Assembly: GCA_963817755.1 (NCBI GenBank)
Contig: CAWFPB010000003.1
Coordinates: forward strand, 682,001 to 746,000
Direction of reading: 5' to 3'
DNA: 64,000 nucleotides
Source of the DNA: Oleiagrimonas sp963817755
Lineage (GTDB): Bacteria; Pseudomonadota; Gammaproteobacteria; Xanthomonadales; Rhodanobacteraceae
Below are positions 54,825-62,804 of the stretch, one piece after another (positions within the stretch are counted from its first letter, which is position 1; each line of letters opens with the position of its first letter). The notes beneath the pieces are model-generated. The model was not told the DNA's origin, did not search any database, and worked only from the letters and a program-made list of their open reading frames with translations. A program made the position numbers and the translations under genes.

Positions 54825-56030
54825 ATGAGCAAACAAGTCCAAGACGCCTACATCGTCGCCACCACCCGCACCCCGGTGGGCAAGGCGCCGCGCGGCGTGT
54901 TCCGCAACACCCGCCCCGACGACATGCTGGCGCACGTCATCCGCGCCGCCATGGAACAGTGCCCGGGCATCGACCCGGCGCGCATCAGCGATGCCATCAT
55001 CGGCTGCGCCATGCCCGAGGCCGAGCAAGGCATGAACGTGGCGCGCATCGGCGCGCTGCTGGCCGGCCTGCCCGACAGCGTGCCGGGCATGACCATCAAC
55101 CGCTTCTGCTCCTCTGGCGTGCAGGCGGTGGCCCTGGCCGCCGACCGCATCCGCCTGGGCGAGGCCGACCTGATGATCGCCGGCGGCACCGAGACCATGT
55201 CGATGGTGCCGATGATGGGCCACAAGGTGCAGATGAACCCGGCCATCTTCCGCGACGAGAACGTGGCCATCGCCTACGGCATGGGCATCACCGCCGAGAA
55301 GGTCGCCGAGCGCTGGAAGATCACCCGCGAGCAGCAGGACGCCTTCGCGGTGGAAAGCCACCGCCGCGCCCTGGCCGCCATCGAGGCCGGCGAGTTCAAG
55401 GACGAGATCACCCCCTACACCCTGGACGACCGCTACCCGGACGTGGCCAACGGCAGCGTGCGCGAGGACCAGCGCGTGATCGACACCGACGAGGGCCCGC
55501 GCGCGGGCACCACGCCGGAAGTGCTGGCCAAGCTGCGCACGGTGTTCCGCAACGGCCAGTTCGGCGGCACCGTGACCGCCGGCAACTCCTCGCAGATGTC
55601 CGACGGCGCCGGCGCGGTGATCCTGGCCAGCGAACAGGCCATCAAGGACCACGGCCTGACCCCGCTGGCGCGCTTCGTGAACTTCGACGTCGCCGGCGTG
55701 CCGCCGGAGGTCATGGGCATCGGCCCCAAGGAAGCCATTCCCAAGGCCCTGAAGATGGCCGGCCTCACCCAGGACCAGATGGACTGGATCGAGCTCAACG
55801 AGGCCTTCGCCGCGCAGTCGCTGGCGGTGATGCAGGACTTGGGTCTGGATCCGGCCAAGGTCAACCCGCTCGGCGGCGCCATCGCCCTGGGCCATCCGCT
55901 GGGCGCCACCGGCGCCATCCGCGTCGCCACCCTGGTGCACGGCCTGCGCCGCCGCAAGCAGAAGTACGGCATGGTCACCATGTGCATCGGCACCGGCATG
56001 GGGGCGGCGGGGATCTTCGAGGCGCTGTAA
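54825..56030 (+). CDS. fadA: Acetyl-CoA C-acyltransferase (3-ketoacyl-CoA thiolase)
   Basis: FadA cleaves 3-ketoacyl-CoA with CoA in the last step of beta-oxidation. The acylated cysteine lies in NRFCSSGVQAVALAADR near residue 92. The other catalytic parts are NEAFAAQSLA, GGAIALGHPLGATGA with the active histidine, and CIGTGMGAAG with the second cysteine. Length 401 is typical. The gene ends at a clear intrinsic terminator. Its last 295 bases plus the terminator are duplicated about 1.36 kb downstream. Confidence 0.96.
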   Translation: MSKQVQDAYIVATTRTPVGKAPRGVFRNTRPDDMLAHVIRAAMEQCPGIDPARISDAIIGCAMPEAEQGMNVARIGALLAGLPDSVPGMTINRFCSSGVQAVALAADRIRLGEADLMIAGGTETMSMVPMMGHKVQMNPAIFRDENVAIAYGMGITAEKVAERWKITREQQDAFAVESHRRALAAIEAGEFKDEITPYTLDDRYPDVANGSVREDQRVIDTDEGPRAGTTPEVLAKLRTVFRNGQFGGTVTAGNSSQMSDGAGAVILASEQAIKDHGLTPLARFVNFDVAGVPPEVMGIGPKEAIPKALKMAGLTQDQMDWIELNEAFAAQSLAVMQDLGLDPAKVNPLGGAIALGHPLGATGAIRVATLVHGLRRRKQKYGMVTMCIGTGMGAAGIFEAL

Positions 56031-56055
56031 GCCTTCCCCGCAGCATCACCACGAA

Positions 56056-56087
56056 AAACGGCAGCGCCATCGCGCTGCCGTTTTTTT
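56056..56087 (+). terminator. Intrinsic terminator of fadA
   Basis: The hairpin AACGGCAGCGC / GCGCTGCCGTT with a short CAT-type loop is followed by seven T residues, 25 bases after the fadA stop. The same structure is repeated after the duplicated fadA fragment. Confidence 0.92.
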
Positions 56088-56195
56088 CAGCTTGGGACTG
56101 CTTCTAACCCAAAGTCAGCATTGGTTGAGACTTCATTACCCCCACTAATTTGGCCATTACTCGCACGCTCTGAGAGTGGTTCAGAACCGGATGAT

Positions 56196-56425
56196 GTGGG
56201 GTTACGCCCGCCTTGCGGCGTGCGTGTTCATTTCTTGCTTGCCCAAGAAACGAACCAAAGAAGGGCACCCCCAGCGTCCGCGCCCTACGCGCCTTCGGCG
56301 CTACGGGTCCGCTCCGGGTTCCGGGGGTTTGTCGAGAGACCATCCCGGCCTCACGACAAACTGGCGCACATCCCTGTGCGCCACCCTACGGGCCTGATCC
56401 TCCACCCTCCGCCGCTACCGAAGGG
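56196..56425 (+). repeat. Dispersed 230-bp intergenic repeat, copy A
   Basis: This non-coding, hairpin-rich repeat has recognisable landmarks: an internal inverted pair TTTGTCG...CGACAAA (about 56330-56370), and the end CGCCGCTACCGAAGGGG. An inverted copy about 80% identical by eye occurs at 59727-59946. Open frames across it are spurious. The remainder of the 555-base gap 56088-56642 shows nothing else recognisable. Confidence 0.75.
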
Positions 56426-56642
56426 GGATTGAAGAGCGAGTTAGGAAGCAACGCGGGACTCGAACACCTGTGTTGCTAGGATGGCTGGTATCGACCCGAA
56501 GTGTACGTTCAGGCTGACAGTTGTAAGTGCGCCGATGATTGGCGGTGCAAGAGTAGCGCGTGTATAAATCGGGAAAGGACGGCACATCAGTCAAACAGTA
56601 TCTGGACGTGCCGGGCATGACGCCAAACCCGGGCACGCAACC

Positions 56643-57056
56643 ATGGATAAAGCCACGTTCATCACGCAACTGAGGAAGCGGCGAAAGCTGCTCCTCCGTG
56701 CGTACCTCTTGCATGTGGGTTGCTTCGCGTCCACCTGCACATTCGCAGCCACACATGCGGTCCAGGTGACGGTGGATTCCAGTTTATGGATCGTCTTGCT
56801 CACGATCCCCCCGGTCCTGCTGTACACGGCGTTGGTTGACCGATCCTGCCGCCGAATCGATCCCGCGGCACCGACCGTCGGATGGCTGAAGATCGCCGTG
56901 TTCACCATCTTTCTCACCCCCATCGAATCCAGCCTGGTGCTTCCCCTGACGAACCTGTGGGTCGCCCGCCGCATCCTCCGATCCTGCGAACATGAACGAT
57001 CATCCAGTCCCAATGCAGTGAGTAAAGGAGGGACTAAAAGCGACAGAGGTGGTTAA
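56643..57056 (+). CDS. Small membrane protein, 137 residues, unknown function
   Basis: I recognise no family. The ATG at 56643 opens a basic N-terminus (MDKATFITQLRKRRKLLLRA), and three hydrophobic segments follow (AYLLHVGCFASTCTFAATHA, LWIVLLTIPPVLLYTALV, VGWLKIAVFTIFLTPIESSL), so it is probably an inner-membrane protein. It lies inside the segment between the two copies of the fadA 3' end and is less GC-rich than its neighbours, suggesting acquired DNA. There is no clear ribosome site. Confidence 0.5.
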   Translation: MDKATFITQLRKRRKLLLRAYLLHVGCFASTCTFAATHAVQVTVDSSLWIVLLTIPPVLLYTALVDRSCRRIDPAAPTVGWLKIAVFTIFLTPIESSLVLPLTNLWVARRILRSCEHERSSSPNAVSKGGTKSDRGG

Positions 57057-57092
57057 TCGCTGCCAAAGTTAAGGGGCTCTGACCCGGTTAGT

Positions 57093-57387
57093 CATCCCCA
57101 AGGCCCTGAAGATGGCCGGCCTCACCCAGGACCAGATGGACTGGATCGAGCTCAACGAGGCCTTCGCCGCGCAGTCGCTGGCGGTGATGCAGGACCTGGG
57201 TCTGGACCCGGACAAGGTCAACCCGCTGGGCGGCGCCATCGCCCTGGGCCATCCGCTGGGCGCCACCGGCGCCATCCGCGTGGCCACCCTGGTGCACGGC
57301 CTGCGCCGCCGCAAGCAGAAGTACGGCATGGTCACCATGTGCATCGGCACCGGCATGGGCGCGGCGGGGATCTTCGAGGCGCTTTAA
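57093..57387 (+). pseudogene. Duplicated 3' end of fadA
   Basis: These 295 bases repeat fadA 55736-56030 with only a few changes (the first is C for T at the left end). They encode the last 97 residues including NEAFA, GHPLGATGA and CIGTGMG, but no start or N-terminal domain. The copy continues through the terminator. Abrupt homology at 57093 follows GGCTCTGACCCGGTTAGT, typical of a rearrangement point. It is not a functional thiolase. Confidence 0.92.
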
Positions 57388-57410
57388 GCCTGCGCCGCGG
57401 CATCACCACG

Positions 57411-57443
57411 AAAAGCGGCAGCGCCATCGCGCTGCCGTTTTTT
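57411..57443 (+). terminator. Duplicated fadA terminator
   Basis: This copy of the terminator hairpin (GCGGCAGCGC/GCGCTGCCG with T-tract) lies behind the fadA 3' fragment. The direct duplication therefore spans about 350 bases, 55736-56087 and 57093-57444. Confidence 0.85.
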
Positions 57444-57483
57444 CATATGTCGCTGTCGATCCGAAGCTGCCGATCGGTGAGGT

Positions 57484-57503
57484 TTAATTACCCCCCGTCC
57501 CCT
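57484..57503 (+). repeat. Short inverted element, left copy
   Basis: The sequence TTAATTACCCCCCGTCCCCT occurs here and, inverted and one C shorter, at 59680-59698. It abuts the truncated left side of the IS3-type element. Similar GGGGACGGNGGT-TAATTAA sequences flank REP-associated transposase units in other genomes, as I recall; no such transposase gene is present here. Confidence 0.6.
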
Positions 57504-57508
57504 TATTT

Positions 57509-57809
57509 CTCGGAGGTCCGCGACCGGGCGGTGCGGATGGTGTTCGAGCACCAGAAGGACCACGCCTCGCAGTGGGCGACGATCGAGTCGATCGCCGGCA
57601 AGATCGGTTGCACCGCACAGACGCTGTGCAACTGGGTGCGTCAGGCCGAGCGTGACCAGGGCCTGCGCGAAGGCCTGAGCACGTCCGAACGCGAGAAGAT
57701 GAAGTCGCTGGAGCGCGAGAACCGGGAGCTGCGCCAGGCCAACGAAATCCTGCGCAAGGCCAGCGCGGATTTTGCCCAGGCGGAGCTCGACCGCCGGTTC
57801 AAGCGATGA
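57509..57809 (+). pseudogene. IS3-family transposase OrfA, 5'-truncated
   Basis: The DNA-binding subunit of an IS3-type transposase is seen from codon ~8 on. The HTH (WATIESIAGKIGCTAQTLCN) and the leucine-zipper-like coiled coil (MKSLERENRELRQANEILRK) are intact, but the original start codon is lost at the truncation. The stop overlaps the orfB start by 4 bases, the usual IS3 arrangement for frameshifted OrfAB synthesis. Confidence 0.8.
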
Positions 57810-58700
57810 AGGCGTTCATAGACGAATACCGCGCCGTCCATGGGGTCGAGCCGATCTGCAAGGTTCTGCCGATCGCCCCATCGACGTACTACCTGTATGC
57901 AGCCCGCCAGGCCGATCCGGCGACGGCACCGCCACGCGTGCAGCGCGACGCGGTGATGGAGAAAGAAGTCCACCGGGTGTGGGACAAGAACCACCAGGTC
58001 TACGGTGCCCGCATGGTCTGGCGGGAAATGCATCGGGAGGGCACGGCTGTGGCGCGCTGCACCGTCGAGCGCCTGATGCGTCGGCTCGGTATCCGGGGCG
58101 TGGTGCGCGGAAAGCCGGTCACGACCACGATCAGCGACAAGGCCGCGCCGTGCCCGCTGGACCGGGTAAACCGGCAATTTGAGGCCAAACGCGCTGTGGG
58201 TCGCCGATTTCACGTATGTCTCGACCTGGCAGGGACATCTCTACGTGGCTTTCGTGGTCGACGTATTCGCCCGCCGCATCGTGGGCTGGAAGGTGTCCAA
58301 TACCATGCGCACGGACTTCGTGCTCGATGCGCTGGAGCAGGCACTGCATGAGCGAAAGCCGTTTGACAGTGGTGGCCTGATTCACCACAGCGACCGCGGG
58401 TCGCAATACGTATCCATCCGCTACAGCGAGCGTCTGGCCGAGGCGGGCATTGAAGCCTCGGTCGGCAGTGTGAGCGATTCCTACGACAATGCTTGGGCCG
58501 AGACCATCAACGGGCTGTACAAGGCCGAGGTGATCCATCGAAGGTCATGGCGCACCCGGGAAGCGGTCGAATGGGCGACGCTCGAGTGGGTCGACTGGTT
58601 TAATCACCAGCGGCTGCTGGGACCGATCGGGCATATCCCGCCGGCAGAGGCAGAGGCAAACTACTATCGGCAACTGGAAGGTCAGGCCATGGCGGCCTGA
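57806..58700 (+). pseudogene. IS3-family transposase OrfB (DDE integrase), frameshifted
   Basis: This DDE-type integrase has an HTH_21 region (VYGARMVWREMHREGTAVAR) and the rve catalytic core. The three acidic residues are visible in WVADFTYVSTW, IHHSDRGSQYVS and DNAWAETINGLYKAEV. The frame breaks near 58170-58180 (RVNRQF, then RPNALWVADF in another frame), so it is read as 57806-58175 and 58179-58700. The catalytic core is otherwise complete. Confidence 0.82.
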
Positions 58701-58901
58701 CTCAAACCAAACAGCCTCCGAGATACCCGGGGCGGTTTAAAACGCTGTTACATTGCACGTCTTGACAAATTATCAAATGCGTTTAAAAATCTAGTTTATA
58801 ATCAAACTCTACAATCATCTTAATCAACAACAACATTGGGTGGAGAAACTGCTGAAACTGGAGCAGCATTCTATCTCCAGTATTGATACAAGGAACGTAA
58901 C

Positions 58902-59177
58902 ATGCGCACTTTGTCAAGTACGGAAGTAACCGCAATCAGTGGCGGCGTCATGAAAGCTCCTGGCACTTGTGCCAACGCAATGATGAGTGCTGGCGGTTTT
59001 GGTGCAGGGTTTGGATCCGTTATCGGCGGATTGGTGGGCATACTTGGAGGACCGCCGGGAGTCGCTTTTGGTGCAGTCCTTGGTGCGTCATTGATTGGTG
59101 GCGCGAGTAGTGCAGTTGCAGCCCAAGGTTCGGCTTGTCAACCCGAACTGGTATGTACTCCAGGGAATTTGCACTAG
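58902..59177 (+). CDS. Bacteriocin/microcin-like peptide with double-glycine leader
   Basis: This is a 91-residue precursor. The leader MRTLSSTEVTAISGG has the form of GG leaders cut by peptidase-containing ABC exporters (hydrophobic pattern L..EV..ISGG). The mature part of 76 residues is rich in Gly/Ala/Ser with GxxxG-type hydrophobic stretches (GGFGAGFGSVIGGLVGILGG, PGVAFGAVLGASLIGGASSA). It has a single cysteine near its start and two near the C-terminus (ACQPELVCTPGNLH), typical of class II microcins. AAGGAA precedes the ATG, and an AT-rich leader has a TATAAT at 58797-58802. No exporter gene is in view, so export would use a transporter encoded elsewhere. The AT-rich context suggests horizontal transfer. 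Activity is inferred. Confidence 0.75.
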   Translation: MRTLSSTEVTAISGGVMKAPGTCANAMMSAGGFGAGFGSVIGGLVGILGGPPGVAFGAVLGASLIGGASSAVAAQGSACQPELVCTPGNLH

Positions 59178-59271
59178 TATCTCAACTGATACGTAGTATT
59201 GATGTGCGTCGGTGGCCAAACACAGCTTGGCCACTGACCACGTCTCTACGGGATCCGGGAGCCAGGCGGAA

Positions 59272-59511
59272 ATGTTTCTATTTAACTTAACTAACAAGCC
59301 GTTGACATTAGCTCTTGCTGTATTTGTAAGCATCTTGGTTATTGGGCTATCCATTTTTATCAGTCAATTTTCTTACATCGGCGGCGTTTTAACTTCACAT
59401 ATTATCATAAGGGCCATTTTAATATATGGTATTGCTGCGATATCAGCGTCTATTTTTGTTTATTTCGTATCCGTTAGCTTTAACCGAGCGAAGAACAGAA
59501 ATAAGCGCTAG
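59272..59511 (+). CDS. Two-helix membrane protein, candidate immunity protein
   Basis: This 79-residue protein has two strong membrane helices (LTLALAVFVSILVIGLSIFI, IIIRAILIYGIAAISASIFV) and a basic C-terminal tail (NRAKNRNKR). The ATG at 59272 has AGGCGGA upstream; an open frame from 59212 lacks a ribosome site. Base composition is clearly more AT-rich than the window. Position 94 bases behind the bacteriocin-like gene, same strand, and the two-helix build fit class II bacteriocin immunity proteins, but no family match is recognised, so the role is inferred from context. Confidence 0.6.
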   Translation: MFLFNLTNKPLTLALAVFVSILVIGLSIFISQFSYIGGVLTSHIIIRAILIYGIAAISASIFVYFVSVSFNRAKNRNKR

Positions 59512-59569
59512 TAGAGGCCTGCGAGGAAATATATTTGATGTTTACGTAAGCTTCCCCTCTAGCAAGACA

Positions 59570-59675
59570 CCGCAAAAGTAGAACTTTCTGGCATGGTTCA
59601 CCTACCAGGAGGTTCCATGAAGAAGTCCCGATTCACAGAGCACCAGATCGTCACGATCCTGAAGCGCCGAAGCGC
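59570..59675 (+). mobile_element. Remnant of a second IS3-type element (left end and orfA start)
   Basis: A left-end-like stretch is followed by an AGGAGG site and the first 16 codons of an IS3-family OrfA (MKKSRFTEHQIVTILK), after which homology stops. The frame then runs into unrelated sequence and ends at 59694. It is cut off a few bases before the right-hand short inverted element. Confidence 0.7.
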
Positions 59676-59679
59676 CTGC

Positions 59680-59698
59680 AGGGGACGGGGGTAATTAA
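59680..59698 (-). repeat. Short inverted element, right copy
   Basis: The reverse complement reads TTAATTACCCCCGTCCCCT, matching 57484-57503 except for one C. A weaker relative (GACAGAGGTGGTTAATCGCT, followed by GCC) lies at about 57040-57062. It marks the truncation point of the IS remnant to its left. Confidence 0.6.
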
Positions 59699-59726
59699 TT
59701 GCTGCCGATGGCCCCAATCTGCGATC

Positions 59727-59946
59727 CCTCCCCTTCGGTAGCGGCGGAGGGTGGAGGATCAGGCCCGCAGGGTGGCGCACAGGACGTGCGCCAGTTTGTC
59801 GTGAGGCCAGGATGGCCTCTCGACAAACCCCCGGAGCCCGGAGCGGACCTGGAGGCCCGAAGGGCCGGAAGGCGCGGACGCTGGGGTGCCCTTGTCTTGG
59901 TTACTTCTATTGGGCAAGCAATAGAAGTAACTCGGCCGGCGTCAGC
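59727..59946 (-). repeat. Dispersed 230-bp intergenic repeat, copy B (inverted)
   Basis: This is the inverted counterpart of 56196-56425, sharing CCTTCGGTAGCGGCGGAGGG, GTGCGCCAGTTTGTCGTGAG and the CGACAAACCCCCGGAGCCCG region. No gene lies in 59947-60097, and nothing else is recognised there. Confidence 0.75.
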
Positions 59947-60097
59947 CGGACGAAACCGCTCTTGAAGGCGTTCGATCTGCGAACCGAACACGTCAAGCCA
60001 GGCCGAAAGGTTCAGGCCAAGAGGTTTGTGGTTCACCGTGGGCCGACAGACTGCGCCTTCGCGGCTTCCGCCGCTCCTACAAGGGGTAGGCGTACCT

Positions 60098-61873
60098 TCA
60101 GGCGGGTTCGACGTGGCGCAGCAGGAGGCGTGGGGTTTCCCTGCCCTGCCAGTCGTTGACCACCAGGCTGTAGGCCGCGCGCAGGTGCGGGGTCTCGGGG
60201 AGGTCCGGGTCGGCGTTGAACATCACGGCGTCGATTTCGTGGCCGTCGCGCGGGTCGCGCAGGGTGAAGCGCAGGTGCGCGCCGGTGCTGCCCATGGGGC
60301 GGCGCAGCCGGCACTCGAAGGTGTTCTCGAACAGCGGTTCGGGGAAGGCCTGGCCCCACGGGCCGGCCAGGCGCAGCAGGTGCGCCAGTTCCAGGGTCAT
60401 CGCGCCCGCGGGCAGCTCGCCGTCGGTCCACAGCACGGCCTCCAGCCATTCCGGCTGCATGCGCTGGCGGACCACCTCGTCGAAGACCTGGGCGAAGGTG
60501 TCGAAGCGGTCCGCGGGCAGGCTCAGGCCGGCGGCCATGGCGTGGCCGCCGAACGGGCCCATCAGGCCCGGTGCTCGCGCATCGACCTCGGCCAGCGCGT
60601 CGCGCACGTGGAAGCCCGGGATCGAGCGCGCCGAGCCGCGCAGGGTGTCGCTGCCGGCGTCGGACGGCGCGAAGGCCACCACCGGACGGTGCAGGCGTTC
60701 CTTCAGGCGCGAGGCCACCAGGCCCACCACGCCGGGATGCCAGCCGGCGTCGAACAGCGCCACGCCGACCGTGTCCGGCACCTGCGCCCCGGCCACCATG
60801 CGCTCGGCCTCGGCCACCATGCCGGCCTGCAGCTGGCGGCGCTCGGCGTTGATGGCCGACAGCAGCTCGGCGTGTTCGCGGGCCTGGCCCTCGTCGTCGG
60901 TGAGCAGGCAGGCCACGCCCAGGGTCATGTCCTCCAGCCGGCCGGCGGCGTTCAGGCGCGGGCCCAGGGCGAAGCCCATGTCCGACGCGGTCAGCGTCGC
61001 CAGGCTGCGGCCGCTGGCCTCGGCCAGCGCGCGGATGCCGGCGCAGGCGCGGCCGGCGCGGATGCGGCGCAGGCCGTTCTCCACCAGCACGCGGTTGTTG
61101 CGGTCCAGCGGCACCACGTCGGCCACCGTGCCCAGCGCCACCAGGTCCAGCAGCGAGGCCAGGTTGGGCCGCGCTTTTCGAGCAGTGCGGCCAGGGATGG
61201 CCGCTTTTTGATCTTCGCGATCAGGAGGATCGCTTGAATCAAAGGCCCCTGCCCGTTCCATGCGCGATCGCAGCGCCAGCAGCAGGTAGAACATCACGCC
61301 GACGCCGGCCAGCGCCTTGCTGGGGAAGTCGTCGCCGGGCAGGTTCGGATTGACGATGGCGTCGGCCGCGGGCCGCTGCGGCCCCGGCAGGTGGTGGTCG
61401 GTGACGATCACGCGCATGCCGCGCTCGCGCGCCGCCGCCACGCCGGCGACGCTGGAGATGCCGTTGTCGACCGTGACCAGCACGTCGGGCGCATCGGCCA
61501 TCGACGCGACCAGCGCGGGCGTCAGTCCGTAGCCGTGCTCGAAGCGGTTCGGCACCACGAAGTCGACGTGGCGGGCGCCGAGCATGCGCAGGCCGCGCAC
61601 GGCCACGGCCATGCCGGTCGCGCCGTCGCAGTCGTAGTCGCCGGCGATGCGGATGGCGCGGTCGGCGGCGATGGCCTCGGCCAGCAGGTCGACGGCCGCG
61701 TCCAGGCCACCCAGCGCGTCCGGCGGCGCCAGGCGGGCCAGGCCGTGGTCGACCTGGTCCGGCGCCTCGATGCCCCGCGCGCGGTACAGCCGGGCCAGCA
61801 CGGGATGCATGTCCACCGGCCAGGCGCCGTCCGGTTCGGGGCAGGCCCGCTGGCGCAGCGTCACGCGCTTCAC
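60098..61873 (-). CDS. recJ: Single-stranded-DNA-specific exonuclease RecJ
   Basis: RecJ is a DHH-family 5'-3' ssDNA exonuclease of recombination and mismatch repair. The metal motifs are present: RIAGDYDCDGATG, VTVDNGISS, VTDHHLPG (DHH) and, in DHHA1, PFGGHAMAAGLSL. LDLVALGTVADVVPL lies between. Length 591 is normal. The GTG start at 61873 overlaps the stop of the upstream rpfE-like gene as GTGA, so the two are translationally coupled. A short insertion rich in charged residues (about SSDPPDREDQKAAIPG) precedes the LASLLDLV stretch and looks lineage-specific. Confidence 0.95.
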   Translation of the reverse strand: MKRVTLRQRACPEPDGAWPVDMHPVLARLYRARGIEAPDQVDHGLARLAPPDALGGLDAAVDLLAEAIAADRAIRIAGDYDCDGATGMAVAVRGLRMLGARHVDFVVPNRFEHGYGLTPALVASMADAPDVLVTVDNGISSVAGVAAARERGMRVIVTDHHLPGPQRPAADAIVNPNLPGDDFPSKALAGVGVMFYLLLALRSRMERAGAFDSSDPPDREDQKAAIPGRTARKARPNLASLLDLVALGTVADVVPLDRNNRVLVENGLRRIRAGRACAGIRALAEASGRSLATLTASDMGFALGPRLNAAGRLEDMTLGVACLLTDDEGQAREHAELLSAINAERRQLQAGMVAEAERMVAGAQVPDTVGVALFDAGWHPGVVGLVASRLKERLHRPVVAFAPSDAGSDTLRGSARSIPGFHVRDALAEVDARAPGLMGPFGGHAMAAGLSLPADRFDTFAQVFDEVVRQRMQPEWLEAVLWTDGELPAGAMTLELAHLLRLAGPWGQAFPEPLFENTFECRLRRPMGSTGAHLRFTLRDPRDGHEIDAVMFNADPDLPETPHLRAAYSLVVNDWQGRETPRLLLRHVEPA

Positions 61874-62763
61874 GGCGTGCGCCGCCACAGCCGCCAGCGG
61901 TGCCAATGGCGCACCAGAATACGCTCGCCGCTGGCGAAGGACAGCTGCATGGCCTTGTGGCGCTTGAGCCCCCGGGCCAGCAGCGGCCCGTGCAGGTCCG
62001 GATCCAGCCCCGGCTCCAGGTCGAGCAGGACGTCGACATCGGCGGCGTCCGGATCGAAGGCTTCCGGGTCGCGCACCTCGACCTGCGCGCGCCCGGCCAG
62101 GGCGCGGGCCAGCGGATCGCGGCTGTACAGGCGGTCGACGTCGGCCTTGACCCACGCCGGCAGGCGCCCGCCGCCCCAGCACCACAGGCAGTTGACCGGC
62201 ATGCGGCCCTGCGCGCGGCGCCGGGCGTTGACCTCGCTCTGGTGCAGCAGCACCTGGGCCTCGTTGAACAGGGCGCGCCAGGACGCATGGGCGGGATCGT
62301 CGGGCAGGTGCGCCAGCAGGTCGTCGCCCAGCACCCGGTCGGGCGCGGCGAACGGCGGCGGACGGGCGTCCCGCGGCAGGCGCAGGTGCCAGCGCTGCGG
62401 CGTGGTGGTCTCCAGCAGGAAGCCGCGGTCGCCGAACAGCGGGCGCAGCGGCTTGGCCAGCGCCTCGGCGTCCGCCTCGGTCAGGTCCAGCGTGCCGCAG
62501 GCCAGCATGCGCGCGCCGGTCATGTCCGGCTGCACGTAGGCGGGGTCGGCGCACAGCCAGGTGTCTTCGCCGGCGTCGCCGCGCCGGGCCTGGCGCAGCA
62601 GCGCGCCGGCCGGCAGCCCCTCGCCGGGCCAGCGGAAATGATTGGCCAGCGCCTCGGAGTAGCCGTGCGCGGCGTCCGCGAGCCGGTCGCCGCGCACCAG
62701 CCACGGGCGCAGCACGGACGCCTGGCCGCAACGGGCGAACGTGGGCAGCAACACGTGCAGCAT
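61870..62763 (-). CDS. rpfE: RpfE-like protein (annotated in relatives as phosphoglycerate-mutase-like)
   Basis: This 297-residue protein resembles RpfE of the Xanthomonas rpf region, which also lies beside recJ. The N-terminus MLHVLLPTFARCG and the central VNCLWCWGGGRLP stretch, with a C-terminal RILVRHWHRWRLWRR tail, are what I recall of the family. Relatives are often labelled 2,3-bisphosphoglycerate-independent phosphoglycerate mutase, but I see no alkaline-phosphatase-type metal motifs that prove this. The function is unsettled; rpfE mutants in Xanthomonas affect extracellular products only mildly. It is joined to recJ by a 4-base overlap. Confidence 0.65.
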   Translation of the reverse strand: MLHVLLPTFARCGQASVLRPWLVRGDRLADAAHGYSEALANHFRWPGEGLPAGALLRQARRGDAGEDTWLCADPAYVQPDMTGARMLACGTLDLTEADAEALAKPLRPLFGDRGFLLETTTPQRWHLRLPRDARPPPFAAPDRVLGDDLLAHLPDDPAHASWRALFNEAQVLLHQSEVNARRRAQGRMPVNCLWCWGGGRLPAWVKADVDRLYSRDPLARALAGRAQVEVRDPEAFDPDAADVDVLLDLEPGLDPDLHGPLLARGLKRHKAMQLSFASGERILVRHWHRWRLWRRTP

Positions 62764-62804
62764 GTTCAGGACCCCTTTTCCGGACGCGTGCGTGGGTGCA
62801 CCGG

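Larger units (their letters stand above)
57504..58739 (+). mobile_element. IS3-family insertion sequence, left end truncated
   Basis: This IS3-family element (IS1404-like subgroup by protein resemblance) has overlapping orfA and orfB. The right end CCTCCGAGATACCCGGGGCG followed by GTTTA looks like a genuine terminal inverted repeat. The matching left end and the first codons of orfA are missing, cut at the short inverted element. orfB has one frameshift. No target-site duplication can be defined. The element is probably immobile on its own. Confidence 0.8.

Noticed and set aside
56176..56479. Short overlapping plus-strand frames across the dispersed repeat
   Set aside because: The same frames appear inverted in copy B with different residues; the conserved unit is the DNA structure, not a protein.
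58762..58802. TTGACA at 58762 and TATAAT at 58797 as one sigma-70 promoter
   Set aside because: The spacer would be 29 bases, far from 17; TATAAT alone may be a -10 element but the pair cannot be called a promoter.
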